64,000 nucleotides of DNA from Hydrangea macrophylla (GCA_033977485.1 CM066992.1:103304140-103368139); one strand, 5' to 3'; shown: positions 1-11,960, counted from the first letter of the stretch. Program-made: numbers and translations. Notes: generated by a model from the sequence alone, not told the origin.

Positions 1-335
1 TAACGCGATGGGTCGTAATAGCAATAACCAGTTATAGTGTTTATCATATGGAGTACATGTTTTTTGTATGCAGTTGTTTGGAAAACACAAGAATCGATTT
101 TGTGGTTTAAAGAAGAAGCAGTTCTAGATAGTATGTGTTTGCAATTTGCATAGCTAGCTACTTTTTAGACGTGTTTGCGTACCTACTTCTTAGACAAGTA
201 GAAATTTGTGTCTAAAAGTTAAAAATGACCCAAAAACTATTTTTTGTAGGGTTTTGTCAACATGTGCCATCTCTTGTTTATTTCCACTTTCTCTCTTGTT
301 ATTTCTACTTTTAGAACTTTAACACATATCCATTT
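1..335. other. AT-rich intergenic sequence, no gene seen
   Basis: No supported reading frame, RNA gene or repeat structure is visible before the foldback element that starts at 345. Confidence 0.6.
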
Positions 336-344
336 TTAATCAAA

Positions 345-847
345 TGGCAAATTACACTTTAGTCCATTAAACTATAACATGTTTTCAATTGGGTCCATAT
401 TTTTTTTTTTTTGCAATTGGGTCCTTAAACTTCAAAAATTCATTCAATCCGGCCCAAATTCTGACACTATTAGCTTAAATTATTAGAAATTTTCACATAC
501 GTTGCGCGTAATACTTACCCATCACATGTTAGGTTAAGACAAACACAGGAGATTAGATCTAGTCCAATGTGTTTTCGAGTTTGATTGAACGCGATTTCGG
601 ATTTGATTGAACGCGATTTCGGATCTGATCATTCTCAATCTCCCGTGTTTGTCTTAACCTAATATGTGACAGGTAAGCATTACGCGCAACGTACGTGACA
701 ATTTTTAAAAGTTTAAGCTAACAGTGTCAAATTTAAATTTGATTGAATGAATTTTTAAAGTTTAAGGATCTAATTGGGAAAAAAAAGAAGTTTATGGGCC
801 CAATTAAAAATATGTTTTAGTTTAATGGATTAAAGTGTAATTTGGCC
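345..847. mobile_element. Foldback non-autonomous Mutator-like element (MULE-MITE)
   Basis: The two halves are long imperfect inverted repeats. The left end TGGCAAATTACACTTTAGTC matches the reverse complement of the right end, GGCCAAATTACACTTTAATC, and pairing continues to a centre near 595. The element is flanked by a perfect 9-bp direct repeat, TTAATCAAA (336-344 and 848-856), the target duplication length of Mutator-like elements. The centre carries two tandem copies of a roughly 20-bp unit built on TTGATTGAACGCGATTTCGG. There is no coding capacity, so it must depend on a transposase encoded elsewhere. Confidence 0.88.
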
Positions 848-859
848 TTAATCAAACAA

Positions 860-1144
860 GGCTTAGTTTGGCCCCCATGTGGCTTTTTAAAAGGAGCTTA
901 TGAAATTTATTACTAAGTTCTTTGATAATTTTATACAAGTGACACACTACTCTTCAAAAAGACATAATGAAACCAAAAAAGCAACCTTGAACTTTTAAAA
1001 ACTTCATTCTAGAGCTTTTAAAATCTCCCTCCAAAAAAGCCCTAAGTTCAATTTTTGCAAAACTCATAAACTAGTTATCAAATAAATTAACATGAAATTG
1101 GCCTTTAAAAAAGAAGAAGCACCACGTGGGGACAAAACTAAGCC
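860..1144. mobile_element. Terminal-inverted-repeat MITE, Tourist-like
   Basis: The left end GGCTTAGTTTGGCCCCCATG pairs with the right end, whose reverse complement reads GGCTTAGTTTTGTCCCCACG, and both ends run into similar AAAA-rich arms. The flanking trinucleotides are CAA and TAA, so a TWA-type duplication may have decayed. It sits 4 bp after the target duplication of the preceding foldback element. It is non-coding. Confidence 0.6.
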
Positions 1145-2574
1145 TAAATGTACTGCTCACTTTCGTGAAAATCATTAGTGAGACTTAATTTGAATTTGAT
1201 CATGTTTTCTAACATGGCTTGGGAAACAAGTACTTGATCCAATTATGAAGTCGCAGTAAAGTAATCTAACAGCCCGAGATTGATTGGCCCACTCAACACT
1301 CATTGAACTGTTCAAACTTCAAACTCAGCCAAAGCCCAATGGGTGGACCACATAAGCCTGGACAAACCTTTCAAAGGTCGGCCCTATGACCCGGAGCCTG
1401 GAAACAAGGCCTGGACTGTGTTGGACCGGTCTGGCCCGAGATTGGCGAAAGATTTTGACTTTGCCTATCCAGCTTTTTCCTAGAGTCATCATCATCTTAA
1501 GAAAATATAGGCCATATGCCCATAGCAATGTTATCTGTGTTTTTTTTGCTTGGAACCATAGCAATGTTATCAGTAGTTGTCTTATGGTTCTGTCTTAAGA
1601 CTTTGTGTAGATGTCAAAAGATTATTTTCCAAAACTTGTGATGCAGATTTGAAATGAAGAAGTTAGAACCGAGTAATGGTTTGGTTCTCAAAGTGTGTTT
1701 CTAACACATATATAAGGGAGACCACCTAAAGTGGTTCCGTTATACTCTTTGTTCACTCTTTTAACAAATGTATATATACATGAGTCAATTGACAAGTTTG
1801 TTCACTCTTTTTTTTTTTTTTTTTTTTTTAATATAAACCTTCTTTAAACATGTTCACGGACTTGATTGAGCCGAGCCTGGTACATTTAAACTTGACTTGT
1901 TTATTAAACGAATCAGAAATTTATAATCAAGCATCACTTGTTTATTGAACCAGTCGAGCTGAGCCAAACCCTTATCAAATATGTTTGGGGTAAATATCAC
2001 CTAGACCCCCCTGAAGTTTGTCCCGATCATAGACGCCACCCCTCATGTTCGACATATCACACCTATCACCCAAGCCACATTTGGGTTAGCAAACAGGGTT
2101 ATTTCTGTCATTTGTTGAAAAGGATAGCGAACTCATTACGTGACGTCCAGTCTTGAGGCCATATCCTCGTTTATCTTCTGCCTAATGAGAGGTCCCAAAT
2201 GACTTTGGATTCATCTCCAATCCACCCCTCAAAAAAACACACACACACACACACACACACTACACTACACACACACTCTCTCTCTATATCTGCAAGCAGG
2301 CTGAGCAGCACATCCACTCATTTTGCGGACTAAGATAATAAAACTTACATCCTCCAGATCACCAAAATCAAACATTACTCGTTACAGCCAAATTGATCCT
2401 AGTGATTAAACCAACGTACACATTTTAAAATTGTAGTCCGCATCACACCATATCAGCCATAAGTTTATAAGAAAACAGGGACCAGGAGGAATTCAAAATA
2501 CTCTGTTCCAATTTTACCTTATCATTTGTCACACACACACACACACACACAGTCTGATAAAGTTCAAGTTTTTC
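1145..2574. other. Intergenic region upstream of HPR1
   Basis: No gene seen. The stretch holds a poly-T run (about 1809-1829), a segment near 1989-2030 (TAAATATCACCTAGACCCCC) resembling one end of a plant Mutator-type repeat without a visible partner, and two CA microsatellites (about 2237-2260 and 2531-2551). The HPR1 promoter and 5' leader must lie here. A CT-rich stretch near 2276-2290 is present, but I see no convincing TATA box. Confidence 0.5.
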
Positions 2575-5500
2575 ATGGCTAAACCAGTTTCGATTGAGGT
2601 TTGGAACCCAAATGGGAAATACAGAGTTGTCAGCACCAAACCCATGCCTGGAACCAGATGGATCGATCTCTTAATCCAACAAGATTGCCGGGTCGAGGTA
2701 AATCTTCTTCTTCTTCTTAACTAACTCCAATTTGTTATTTTTCTGTTCTCTGAATTGGTCGCTTAGTTGCTATTGAATTGTATTCACTATCATTTTCAGA
2801 TATGCACACAGAAGAAAACAATCCTCGCTGTTGAAGATATCATTGCTCTGATCGGCGACAAGTGCGATGGAGTGATTGGACAAGTATGCAGATAGTGTGG
2901 AGATGTGAATTTTTTTTATTTTTTATTATCTGGGTCGGTCAAATGTGAGTTTTTGTTATCTGGGTTTGATTTAGATTGGTTTGTTTTTGTGTGTTTCAGT
3001 TGACTGAAGATTGGGGAGAGACACTGTTCTCTGCATTGAGTAGAGCAGGGGGCAAAGCTTTCAGCAACATGGCTGTGGGATATAACAATGTTGATGTCAA
3101 TGCTGCCAATAAGTATGGCGTTGCGGTTGGAAACACTCCTGTAAGTTCATTTTTCCTAGGGGCAATGCGTAGGGGGAGTTGTTGCATATGCCATGTTTGA
3201 TGAAATGTTCATTAGACAGTTGAATATGCTTTGCAAACCAATAACAACTACTGTCTAATGCAAAAGTACAATCTCTGTAACTCTAAGTTTAGTTTTTTAA
3301 TGTATAAGAAAAATATGCTGAGTGATTTTTCTTTGTTTTTCTTTTGTTTGGTTAATAATGAAATCAGTGTATGTAATAGGAAGGAAAAGAAAAAAAAATG
3401 GTGAAAAATAAGCTAAAGTTTGAATTTTGAGATACAATTCCCTCCCCTTCCTTTTGATTTTCGATGTCATTGAAATCATGGAGGAAAACAATAGGGAATT
3501 TTTCCTCCTTGTTTTTCTTTCCTTTTCATTTTCCTTCTCTAAATATGCAAAACAAACATAGCCTGAATATCACTATTCACATGGTTTTCATGATTTGATG
3601 GTGTAGTATATGAGTATGAATCTTTGGTCCCAGTCTTCACTAGCATGCAAGTGTGCTTGCCTGCTGTGGATTAATTTGATTGTATGGCATATGCTTCACA
3701 TAATAATTTTCACAATCATGGCAACTTCTACCAACATATATATATATATATTGAGATTAATGTTATGCTCATATGGTTAGGGAGTACTCACAGAGACTAC
3801 AGCAGAGTTAGCTGCTTCACTTTCTGTAGCAGCAGCTAGAAGAATCGTTGAAGCTGATGAGTTTATGAGGGCAGGCTTATATGACGGATGGCTTCCTAAT
3901 CTGTATGACTATAATTAGTTCCCATTGCCTATACTTGATTACGTTCTATTCATTGGTGATGAAACTTTTAAGCTCCTTGGAGAACAATACATGAATTCGC
4001 CTCCATTCTCTTATAGATTTGTTGGGAACTTGCTTAAAGGACAGACTGTTGGTGTTATTGGAGCTGGTCGTATTGGATCTGCTTATGCTAGAATGATGGT
4101 AATCTCTTACTAAGAGACTGTTTGGGTTAGCTTTTAAAGTTAATTCAAACAATCACAACTTTTTAAAACAAAAGCTGGGACTGTCGGCCCACAAAAAACT
4201 ATCACATACGGTCTAAGTGAACCTATTTTTCTTTCACTGGTCAGTCTTTCTATTTTATTCATTTTTTTTTACTTTTTGTTAAATAAATTTTCATTCTCAG
4301 AGTTGAATCTCTAAGGTGACTAGATTATTTGGCTCAGAAGGGTTCTAAATAAGATTTATTTGGCTGAATGGTTCGCTTTTTCTATTGTGCAGGTTGAAGG
4401 GTTCAAAATGAACCTAATTTACTATGATCTCTACCAATCCACACGCCTAGAGAAGTTTGTTACAGGCATGTCTGAGGCACTCTTTTGAAACTTTTCAGTT
4501 CCCCAGTTATAGGCTGATATTAATGTCTTTGCCCACTACAGCTTATGGTCAGTTCCTAAAAGCCAATGGTGAACAGCCTGTTACTTGGAAGAGAGCATCA
4601 TCTATGGAGGAAGTTCTACGAGACGCCGATGTGGTGGGTATCTTTTATGCCTTGTTTGGTTTGCAGATTAGGTGAAGAAAATCAAGGGGAAGAAACGGGG
4701 ATGGACAATCAAAATCCATAATGTTTTCTCCTATACTCGAAATTGTATTAGAAACTAAAAGATTGTAAAAAAAAAAGTAGAAAACCAGGAAAAATGAAGC
4801 GGAATAGAAATGGAGAATAAAAAGATGGCCTATGGGTATGTTTGATAATCCAATTAAGTGATGAAAATGAAAAGCTTCATCACTTATTCTTTTTCAGTGC
4901 GTTTGATAATATACCACTTAATTGAAAAAGCAGCCAAAAAATCACTGAAAACTTTAAGTGAAAATTTTCTACTGAAAATAATCACTGAATGCATTCTATT
5001 TCAATAGTTGAAGCACTGTTTTCAGTATTACAAATTCAATCACTTAAAATTTTCAGTACTTAAAATTCAGCACTTAATTTTCAGTTTTATCAAACGCACC
5101 CTATGTTTTCATTTCATTCTCCTTTTCTTCCAAATTTTCTCAACATTTTCCTTGGTAAACAAACATAGAAAAGTGTTTTCTTTACTTTTCCTTCCCTAAA
5201 TCCGCGAGCCAAACGGAACCTTAATGAAATGATTTCAACGATTTCATCTAAACATTATGCTTATGATTGTGTTTTGATTGATACTCCGTAGATAAGTCTC
5301 CATCCGATTTTGGACAAAACAACATATCATCTGGTCAACAAAGAAAGCCTCTCAATGATGAAAAAGGTGAGTTTTAATTAAATTCATTTTTTGGGGTGAT
5401 CCAATAAGGTAGATGAAGTGCACGTTTCTTAAATTATGCGAATTATCTATCTATAGGAAGCCATCCTTGTAAACTGTAGTAGAGGGCCTGTGGTTGATGA

Positions 5501-6644
5501 AGTGGCTCTAGTGGAGCATCTAAAAGCTAATCCTATGTTTCGAGTTGGTCTTGACGTCTTTGAGGTGATTAAATCGCCTCTTTTCTTTCTTTCTTTCTTT
5601 CTTTTTTTTTTTTTTTTTCACTTCTTATCAATTTAGAAAAAATACCTTTAGTTTTACATGTAAGTGTTCATCAATGGTTTTCTTAGGATGAGCCTTACAT
5701 GAAACCTGGGCTTGCCGACATGAAGAATGCGATTGTGGTTCCGCACATTGCCTCTGCTTCCAAGGTAATATTTCTGGATTTACCATATGTTAGCATTTGC
5801 ATGAAAAAGGAAAGATAAAAATCTAGCAAGGGAAAAGCTATGGCAATTAATAAGCTAATAGCGTGTTTGGTTGTCAATTGAATTTGAATAGCCTCATGCA
5901 TAATTTGTAATTTTGTATAGTTTCTGTAAGTAAACATCGAACACCATGAACGAGAACCTGTTAAGATAAATACGAGACTACGATATTCTATGCTTTCTTG
6001 GAATGTCAAATTTGAGGATTCTAAGCATCTTTTTTTCGGATTAGCACAATTTTCCTAAATGGAACTATATCGAGTTCATCAACTTTTCAGTGAAATATGT
6101 TGAGTAAAAGTGTGAATACGGTTATTACATTCACATACACCCAAACAAGCCCTAAATTGTTTCACCTTATTGTTGTTCTATTTTGGAAGTAGTGTACTCA
6201 CACTCCCAAATGATTAATGTAGTGGACACGCGAGGGAATGGCAACACTGGCTGCTTTGAATGTCCTGGTATGTCATCTTGGGTTGTAAAAACTTGGCTAC
6301 ATTCAATTTCACTCTCCCCTAAAAGAAAACAAAGAGAGAAAAAAGAGCTAGAATTCCACCGTTGGTTTGGCTTATACTGAATTCTGAAACTATTGACAAT
6401 CTGTATTCACATTATAGGGGAAAATTAAGGGATACCCAGTTTGGTACGATCCAAATCGTGTAGAACCATTCTTGGATGAGAATTCTCCACCTCCTGCTGC
6501 ATCACCAAGCATTGTCAATTCAAAAGCCTTGGGTAATTACTGGCCTAAATTACTCTTGTCAATTTTTATTCTTCAATATATTTTGGTGAATCTCTTACAT
6601 GTAAATATGTTTTTGTTACAGGTTTACCAGTCTCAAAGCTGTAA
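2575..6644 (+). CDS. HPR1: Peroxisomal NADH-dependent hydroxypyruvate reductase, 13 exons
   Basis: Reduces hydroxypyruvate to glycerate in leaf peroxisomes, the late reductive step of photorespiration. Exons placed by GT-AG signals and frame: 2575-2697, 2800-2883, 3000-3140, 3781-3902, 4017-4098, 4393-4465, 4542-4633, 5292-5366, 5457-5564, 5687-5764, 6223-6267, 6418-6532, 6622-6644. They join without a break into 386 codons, the length of the Arabidopsis protein as I know it. The family is D-2-hydroxyacid dehydrogenase. The Rossmann motif GAGRIG is at residues 172-177. The catalytic set fits Arg273 (NCSRG), Glu302 (FEDEP) and His320 (PHIAS). The C-terminus SKL is a type 1 peroxisomal signal. 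Intron 6 begins with GC instead of GT. Intron 7 contains a MITE. Nothing suggests a pseudogene. Confidence 0.95.
4466..4541 (+). other. HPR1: GC-AG intron 6 of HPR1
   Basis: Only a donor at ACAG|GCATGT joined to the acceptor CTACAG|CTTATG keeps the frame (Thr-Ala-Tyr-Gly-Gln) and matches the family sequence. No usable GT donor is present there. The donor has the strong exon-side CAG typical of GC donors. Confidence 0.85.
4834..5101. mobile_element. MITE inside HPR1 intron 7
   Basis: The ends GGGTATGTTTGATAA and (reverse complement) GGGTGCGTTTGATAA form terminal inverted repeats. The interior repeats CACTTAA and TTCAGT motifs in both orientations. Only TAT or CTATG is shared at the flanks, so the superfamily is unclear. 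A second copy of the right half lies at the window end (about 63890-64000). Confidence 0.7.
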
Positions 6645-6931
6645 GAGTCATGCTTTGACCATTTGTAGGCATTTACTGCATATATTCATGTTTTGAGGAT
6701 GATGGTGGGCTGTATGATCTAGTGAGATTTACTATTTGGTATTCCTAATCATAGTGTAGTATTTACTTGAGGAATGCTAAGAACATAGTATATTTGCTTA
6801 TACTTCTTGTACTGCTAGCAAATGTCAGCTGGTTTTTAGTTCTCTCTCATCTGCCTGTGATTGTGAATTAGTCTTTGTGGATTTGACTTGATACTCGGCA
6901 CCCGTTTGGGTTAGTCTTTAAAAATAACAAA
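6645..6931. other. HPR1 3' untranslated and downstream region
   Basis: The first part is probably the 3' UTR. No certain polyadenylation signal could be fixed. No other gene is seen before the MITE at 6932. Confidence 0.5.
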
Positions 6932-7109
6932 AATGCTACACCCACAATCTTTTCCACGACCAACACATCTTGGTCCTTGATTTCAGTGGATCCGTGTGGG
7001 ACCCATGTGATTTCAGTGGATCCGTGTGGGACCCATGTGAGATCCTTATGGGGTCCACCGAAACCAAGGGCCATGATGTATGGTTGTGGAAAATGTTGAG
7101 TGTAGCATT
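6932..7109. mobile_element. Small inverted-repeat MITE with internal tandem duplication
   Basis: The left arm begins AATGCTACACCCACAATC and the right arm ends GAGTGTAGCATT; the arms are imperfect inverted repeats. Inside, a 29-bp segment containing GATTTCAGTGGATCCGTGTG is present twice in tandem (about 6979-7037). No clear target duplication was found. Confidence 0.65.
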
Positions 7110-7952
7110 AATCACTCATAATCAACTTTTGAAATAAGACTTTCAAAGAGTTGCAAATTGGATATTTTTTATTTATTTATTTTCTTTTTGTAATTTTTTT
7201 TTTTACCCTTTCAAAACACTGTTTTCAAGCTTTAAAAAAAAGAATGGAATTCGTTATTTATTAAAAATAAAAATATATATAAAAAAAGAATGGAATTTTT
7301 TAAATGCAGTGAAAGGGGTAGTCCAGACAATTACATCTGTGAGACTTAGATGAGAATTATGCAGCTGTAAATACCAAAACTAAAAGTTACCACCATGTCT
7401 ATTAACAGAAAGAAAACCGAATATATGTACTTTGACTTCTCAACAGTCCTTGCTGTGAAAAATCTCTGAATTTCAAGGTAAGAACAATATTCCATTTTCC
7501 CATCAGAAATCCTAAGTTCAATGCGTAAATAGTGTCACTTCTCTTAGGTATGAATACACCTAAACTTCTTCACTAAGTTTGATTGTGCATTCGCTTAATT
7601 TTCTAGGACACATATGTCTGCGGTGAAAACGGTTCAGTTCGGTTTAGTGTAAATTTTTGGTTCGTTTTGGTTTTTATACTGTATGAAGTTTTTGAAAACC
7701 AACCAAATCAATCGGTTCGGTTGGTCCGATTGATTTTGTTACACCCCTACTTATGACTTATGAGCTAGCTATGCTGAGTTAAACCATTATTGTCACATAA
7801 CAGCAAATCCGCCCAATAAGATTAGCCCTTGAAAACTACATAACACAATTGGTTGCCCAATGTCATTGGTGTCTTACTAAGAGGGTATCTTAACTCTTAA
7901 GCCATCACGCTAATTCATGTAAAAAAAAATTAGCTCCAAGATAATTGCCCAA
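7110..7952. other. Non-coding AT-rich stretch with GGTTCGGTT-type repeats
   Basis: No gene seen. At about 7630-7745 GGTTCGGTT-like words occur in both orientations, a common remnant of plant non-autonomous repeats. A 13-bp word, TTGCCCAATGTCA, occurs both near 7853 and immediately before the LTR fragment at 7953. Confidence 0.4.
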
Positions 7953-8675
7953 TGTCATGACTCATTCCGCTACGGGCAGAAATAGGACACGTGGCACACC
8001 ACCAAGGCTCATCTAATTCATTATGATAATCATAGCAGCAGCAGAATAAACTTAAGTAGAATCCATGAAATCATAATTTCAAAAAAGTGCTCCCATTTGA
8101 AAACACTTAAAGAAACAATTCATTTTGAAAGCAACAAATTAGTCGGGGACCCAGTCGATAGCTTTGGAGGTCACAGAGGCATCACAGCTCAGCAGCCCAA
8201 TCTAGTTGACTGTGTCGGGGACCCTGTCAACTGTGGTGTCAAACTTCCAGTCGACTGATACCCACCCGGTCGACTGGACGAAAACGACCAGAAAGTCTTG
8301 TCTTGAAACACAATCCAGTCGACTGGTTTCAGAAAAACTGAAGAAGACATTTTGTTTAAATAGTGTGTCCAGTCGACTGGACTCCGGACCAGTTGACTGC
8401 TTTGCCAATTACTGCACATTTTGCAGAATTCCATCTTTCTAAGGTTGTTCAATCTCAATCAGGGTTTAACCACGCATACCAAACTCAAATCATAGAGATC
8501 CTAACTGTATTACAACATCTTTAAAACATAATTACAATACTACGAATCCATTACGAGAATCTAAGTTAAACAACCATAGTTCTAGTTACTTGAAGGTTCA
8601 TTATTATAACATGGAAATGGAAACCAAAAACATGTTAATATCGTCGTCCCATCGGTCTCACTCTTCTCGTTTCTT
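7953..8675 (-). mobile_element. 3' fragment of a gypsy LTR with CAGTCGACTG array (minus)
   Basis: Collinear with 19546-20280 of the minus-strand LTR at 19546-21637. Both begin TGTCA..ACTCATTCCGCTACGGG-like and share the same palindrome block and flanks. Several CAGTCGACTG sites here have decayed at the CpG, for example CAGTTGACTG. The copy stops at 8675, where Athila-type LTR sequence takes over. Confidence 0.75.
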
Positions 8676-9793
8676 GTCTTAGATTACAATATTGAGGATT
8701 TATTCTTGTCTTAGATTCTTACTTGTATTTATTGAACTCAATATTCCTTGATTTCTGTGATTGATATGAGTATTTACATACAATGGTGCTTATTTGATTA
8801 TGATGTTTATATCTTTTATAATTCATGCCTAGGGAAGATGGGTTGTGCTATACCCTAGTTTAGGTAGACAAACAATGCCAACCAAAGATGAATGCTTAGA
8901 TCGAACTAGTAATATCTTCTTGTTGATAGTATCTACAATGGTGCTTATTTGCAATTCGGGTTCGGGAATAGGGGGCTTCCCCAACCCCCTCCTCTAGCTG
9001 CATTGTTACCTCTGTCCTACCAGTAACAGCTTTCAACGATGTAAGAAGACCAACCCTAATTCCATTGGGCAAATGGGTTAGTCTCTTTACCACGATCTAT
9101 AAAGAAAGCGCCATCTCCTCGCGCGCGTGCGGGTAGTAAGTACGCGCGCGGGTACATGCATGCGTGTTTTTAGTTTAAAATTTGCACTAATGAATAAATA
9201 CACAATACGTGTTAGTATCCCAAATGTCACTCCCCCCTTCCGTTTTTTGGGCTTCGGGGGAGTTCCTTGGGGAACTAACACTCTTGTTCCTAATATGACG
9301 TTACCGCTTACTCGTCGAATAACGACTCGTTTCGCTGCTCCTTGTTTAACTTCGGAGTCACCTTGGGGTAACTCCTCGTTAACCTCGTCGCTAGCTCCTA
9401 TTCTTACTCTTATAGTGGGTTAATATATGATATTAATAAGCTAGATGACATAGACCCTTTTGGGGTCTATGTCATCTATCTTATATTCCAAGACACGCCT
9501 GGGCGATCAGGTGCACGTAGGCATGTTTAGTTTAATTAGTAACCCCCATTTAAAACAAACCTTCAACATTGCATTCATCTACTTAGTTTTACTTCATTGC
9601 ATTCATAGTTTAGTCCTTAATAGTAATAGAATTATCAAATCAACCAACCTTCCGTTTCTATAATTAATTAGACTTAGATTTTTTTTAGAATTAAAGTGAC
9701 AAAGTAATTCCAGTCCATGTGGGTTCGACCTCTACTTCCATACTGCAATTCCTACTAAGTAGAGCATACTTTTTATCTTGATTTTGATGAGAT
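8676..9793 (+). mobile_element. Degraded Athila-type LTR fragment with unrelated insert
   Basis: Two blocks match the LTR at 15480-16801. About 8676-8990 shares CTTGTCTTAGAT, the ATGGTGCTT block, CCATGCCTAG-like and AATATCTTCTTGT. About 9526-9793 shares GTGGGTTCGACC, ACTTCCA and TCTTGATTTTGA. Between them, about 8990-9525 is GC-richer sequence not seen in the other copy. The LTR end is joined directly to a minus-strand gag/protease remnant, so this is a rearranged junction. Confidence 0.6.
9443..9477. repeat. Perfect 15-bp hairpin
   Basis: AGATGACATAGACCC, then 5 bases, then its exact reverse complement. With one mismatch the stem extends to about 20 bp. It lies in the unexplained insert within the degraded LTR and resembles the core of a small foldback repeat. 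Confidence 0.7.
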
Positions 9794-10406
9794 CAGACGT
9801 TACTACCGACTTACTAAGTGGCATAGCAATGGACAATTCATATCCTAAAGGTGCCGATCTAACATTCAAATGTTCAATAAAATGATGTGACACAAATGAA
9901 TGTGTAGATCCCGAATCAACGAGTATGCATGCTAGATGCGAACATATAGGCACCATAATTGAGACCACTGTATCCGTAGCAACCACATCTCCTGAATTCA
10001 TCTGGAATGATCTTCTTTCACGCTGCTCTGTCCCCTGTCTCCTGTCATTGGATTGTTTAGTCTTCAAACCACTTGAAGCCATAGAACTTGTTCCTTCTTG
10101 GGGACGTCTCCCCGGGCAATTCTTGGATTGATGCCCAACCATTCCACAATCATAACATTTGTCTCTCAAATTAATAGGGTGTAGAATTTGTACCACTCAT
10201 TCCTTGAGTCCTGTTTTGAGGGTTAGCCATGAAACATCGACACGTAGGTGGCCGATTACATAGTCGACAGATTAGTATATTGTCCATCGGTCTCCCTTGT
10301 CCAGTGAAGTTGGAACCAAAACCAGAGTCTCTCATGAAAGGCCTCTTGAATGATCCACCCAGGTTTCGGTCGCCACCCTCATTACCTCGCTTTGCCTTAT
10401 TGATTC
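9794..10406 (-). pseudogene. Chromovirus gag/protease remnant (minus)
   Basis: Reading on the minus strand from 10406: a basic region, a damaged first zinc knuckle (CRLCN...), a frame change near 10171-10196, a good CCHC knuckle (CYDCGMVGHQSKNC), then a retropepsin-like site, VDSGSTHSFVS. The protease is cut at about 9794, where Athila-type LTR sequence begins. No reverse transcriptase follows. It is the centre of a Ty3/gypsy polyprotein lacking both ends. On the right it abuts the LTR that starts at 10407. Confidence 0.8.
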
Positions 10407-10864
10407 TGTGGCGCCCCGACCCGGCGTGGTCAGAACGCCTACTAAACAGCTCAGCTAACAGCAAAGACAATTAATTAATCTTGAAACTAATAGTTTTAAA
10501 ACAAATCAGCTATATAACGGCTCAAATTTGGATAATCCAACCTGTATTGAACAGCTTTATAAAACATGCTCAGTTAATTTTGAAAATCCAAATATATTAC
10601 AAATAATTTACAACGACTAACCTAGCCCAAACAAACTAATTCCACTTGTGACTAATAGATTTAATATTATAACCACATCTATTTAGCAGGATTTACATTA
10701 AAACCCCCATAACATTATGTCACAAAATTTAAAGTGTTTACACATATTCAAAGCTTTCTGTCATCCACAATTCAAACTATTATACATTAAACTAATCCAC
10801 ACTACTGAACTTAAAAGTTTAAATTTTTACAACGTCTAACAAAAGTTATAAACTAGACTGTATT
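10407..10864 (-). mobile_element. Minus-strand LTR, first part (host of nested solo LTR)
   Basis: Starts TGTGGCGCCCCGAC, like the LTR at 40516 (TGTAGCGCCCCGAC). It is interrupted after 458 bp by the solo LTR 10865-13338 and continues at 13344. No primer-binding site separates it from the gag remnant on its left, so sequence is missing or it inserted independently. Confidence 0.7.
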
Positions 10865-11734
10865 TGTCACGCCCCGGAGCAGCATAAATAGAGAAAAATA
10901 AATTTCCTTTATGGGTCCATAGGGAATGACGGGTGAATAACCGCATTGTCATCTAATCAAACCAATAAACACCACGATAGGGAGGATGCTATTCATAGAA
11001 CATATCTTATTAACATAATCAGAGGCTACAGCGGAAACTATAAAAGGTATGAAAGCAACAGATGCCCAAGTACCAATTATAAAAGTCTACTAAAACTATT
11101 ACAACAGCTGGCTTATAGTCTCAGACCTATAACAATAACAACAACAGATATACAAACTAACTATATAAAGCAGCACATCTTCGTCTTCCAGCCTTCAGCT
11201 CCAAGTCTGGCAGAACTATCAGTCTTCAGTCCTCAAGACCTACAAATCCCTAGACATTGGAATGTCCAGGGCATAAACGCCATCAGCTTTGAATACAAAG
11301 CTGAGTGAGTACACTAAACAACACTCCTCACCGCTATTGTTCAGCATCTTAAAATGCGGTTAATCTCTTAACAATGACGTCACTCACGGACATAGCAGAG
11401 GTCTGATTAAACTATACATGAATCAATAATAACAGAAATCATATTAAGTAATGACAAGGATAAACATCATGGTATAACATATCTCATCACGTATTCACCA
11501 AATCCATGCATGTAACCGTACAACCACCCATGCATCTACCTTTATGTCGGGACGCTGAATCCACGACTGAACCTTTATCTCATCATATCCGTACTCATAT
11601 TCACATCCATATCCATGTTCTTATTCTCATCCATATCCATACGTCGATCCCATAATACCAATCTGAAAACCATTAGTCGATACAGTAATGCCAATCGGAA
11701 TCACCCGACTAAGCAATAGATCCCAAAATCCCTT

Positions 11735-11960
11735 GATAGGGTTACCGGTCGTCTACACGGTACCACCTATCTGTAAACGATGGAAGCGGCACATCGGACG
11801 TCTTCAACGATGCGTATACCCTCACTGGTCGTCTACACAGCTGAGAATACATTAGAGCACTAGCCGGACGTCTTCTACGGTACACTGGACGTCTTCAACA
11901 GTGCATACGCATCACTGGACGTCTTCAACAGCGAGAGGCGCACTAGGAACTCTAACCATC
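11735..11960 (-). repeat. Degenerate tandem array built on ACTGGACGTCTTCAACAGTG
   Basis: At least five partial repeats of CTGGACGTCTTCAACAG-like units, some reading GGTCGTCTACACGG. The array lies about 1.38-1.60 kb from the LTR start, the same place as the AAAAGCGGTGA array in the complete element. Confidence 0.75.

Noticed and set aside
5695..6009. 104-aa minus-strand frame
   Set aside because: Antisense to HPR1 exon 10 and intron 10.
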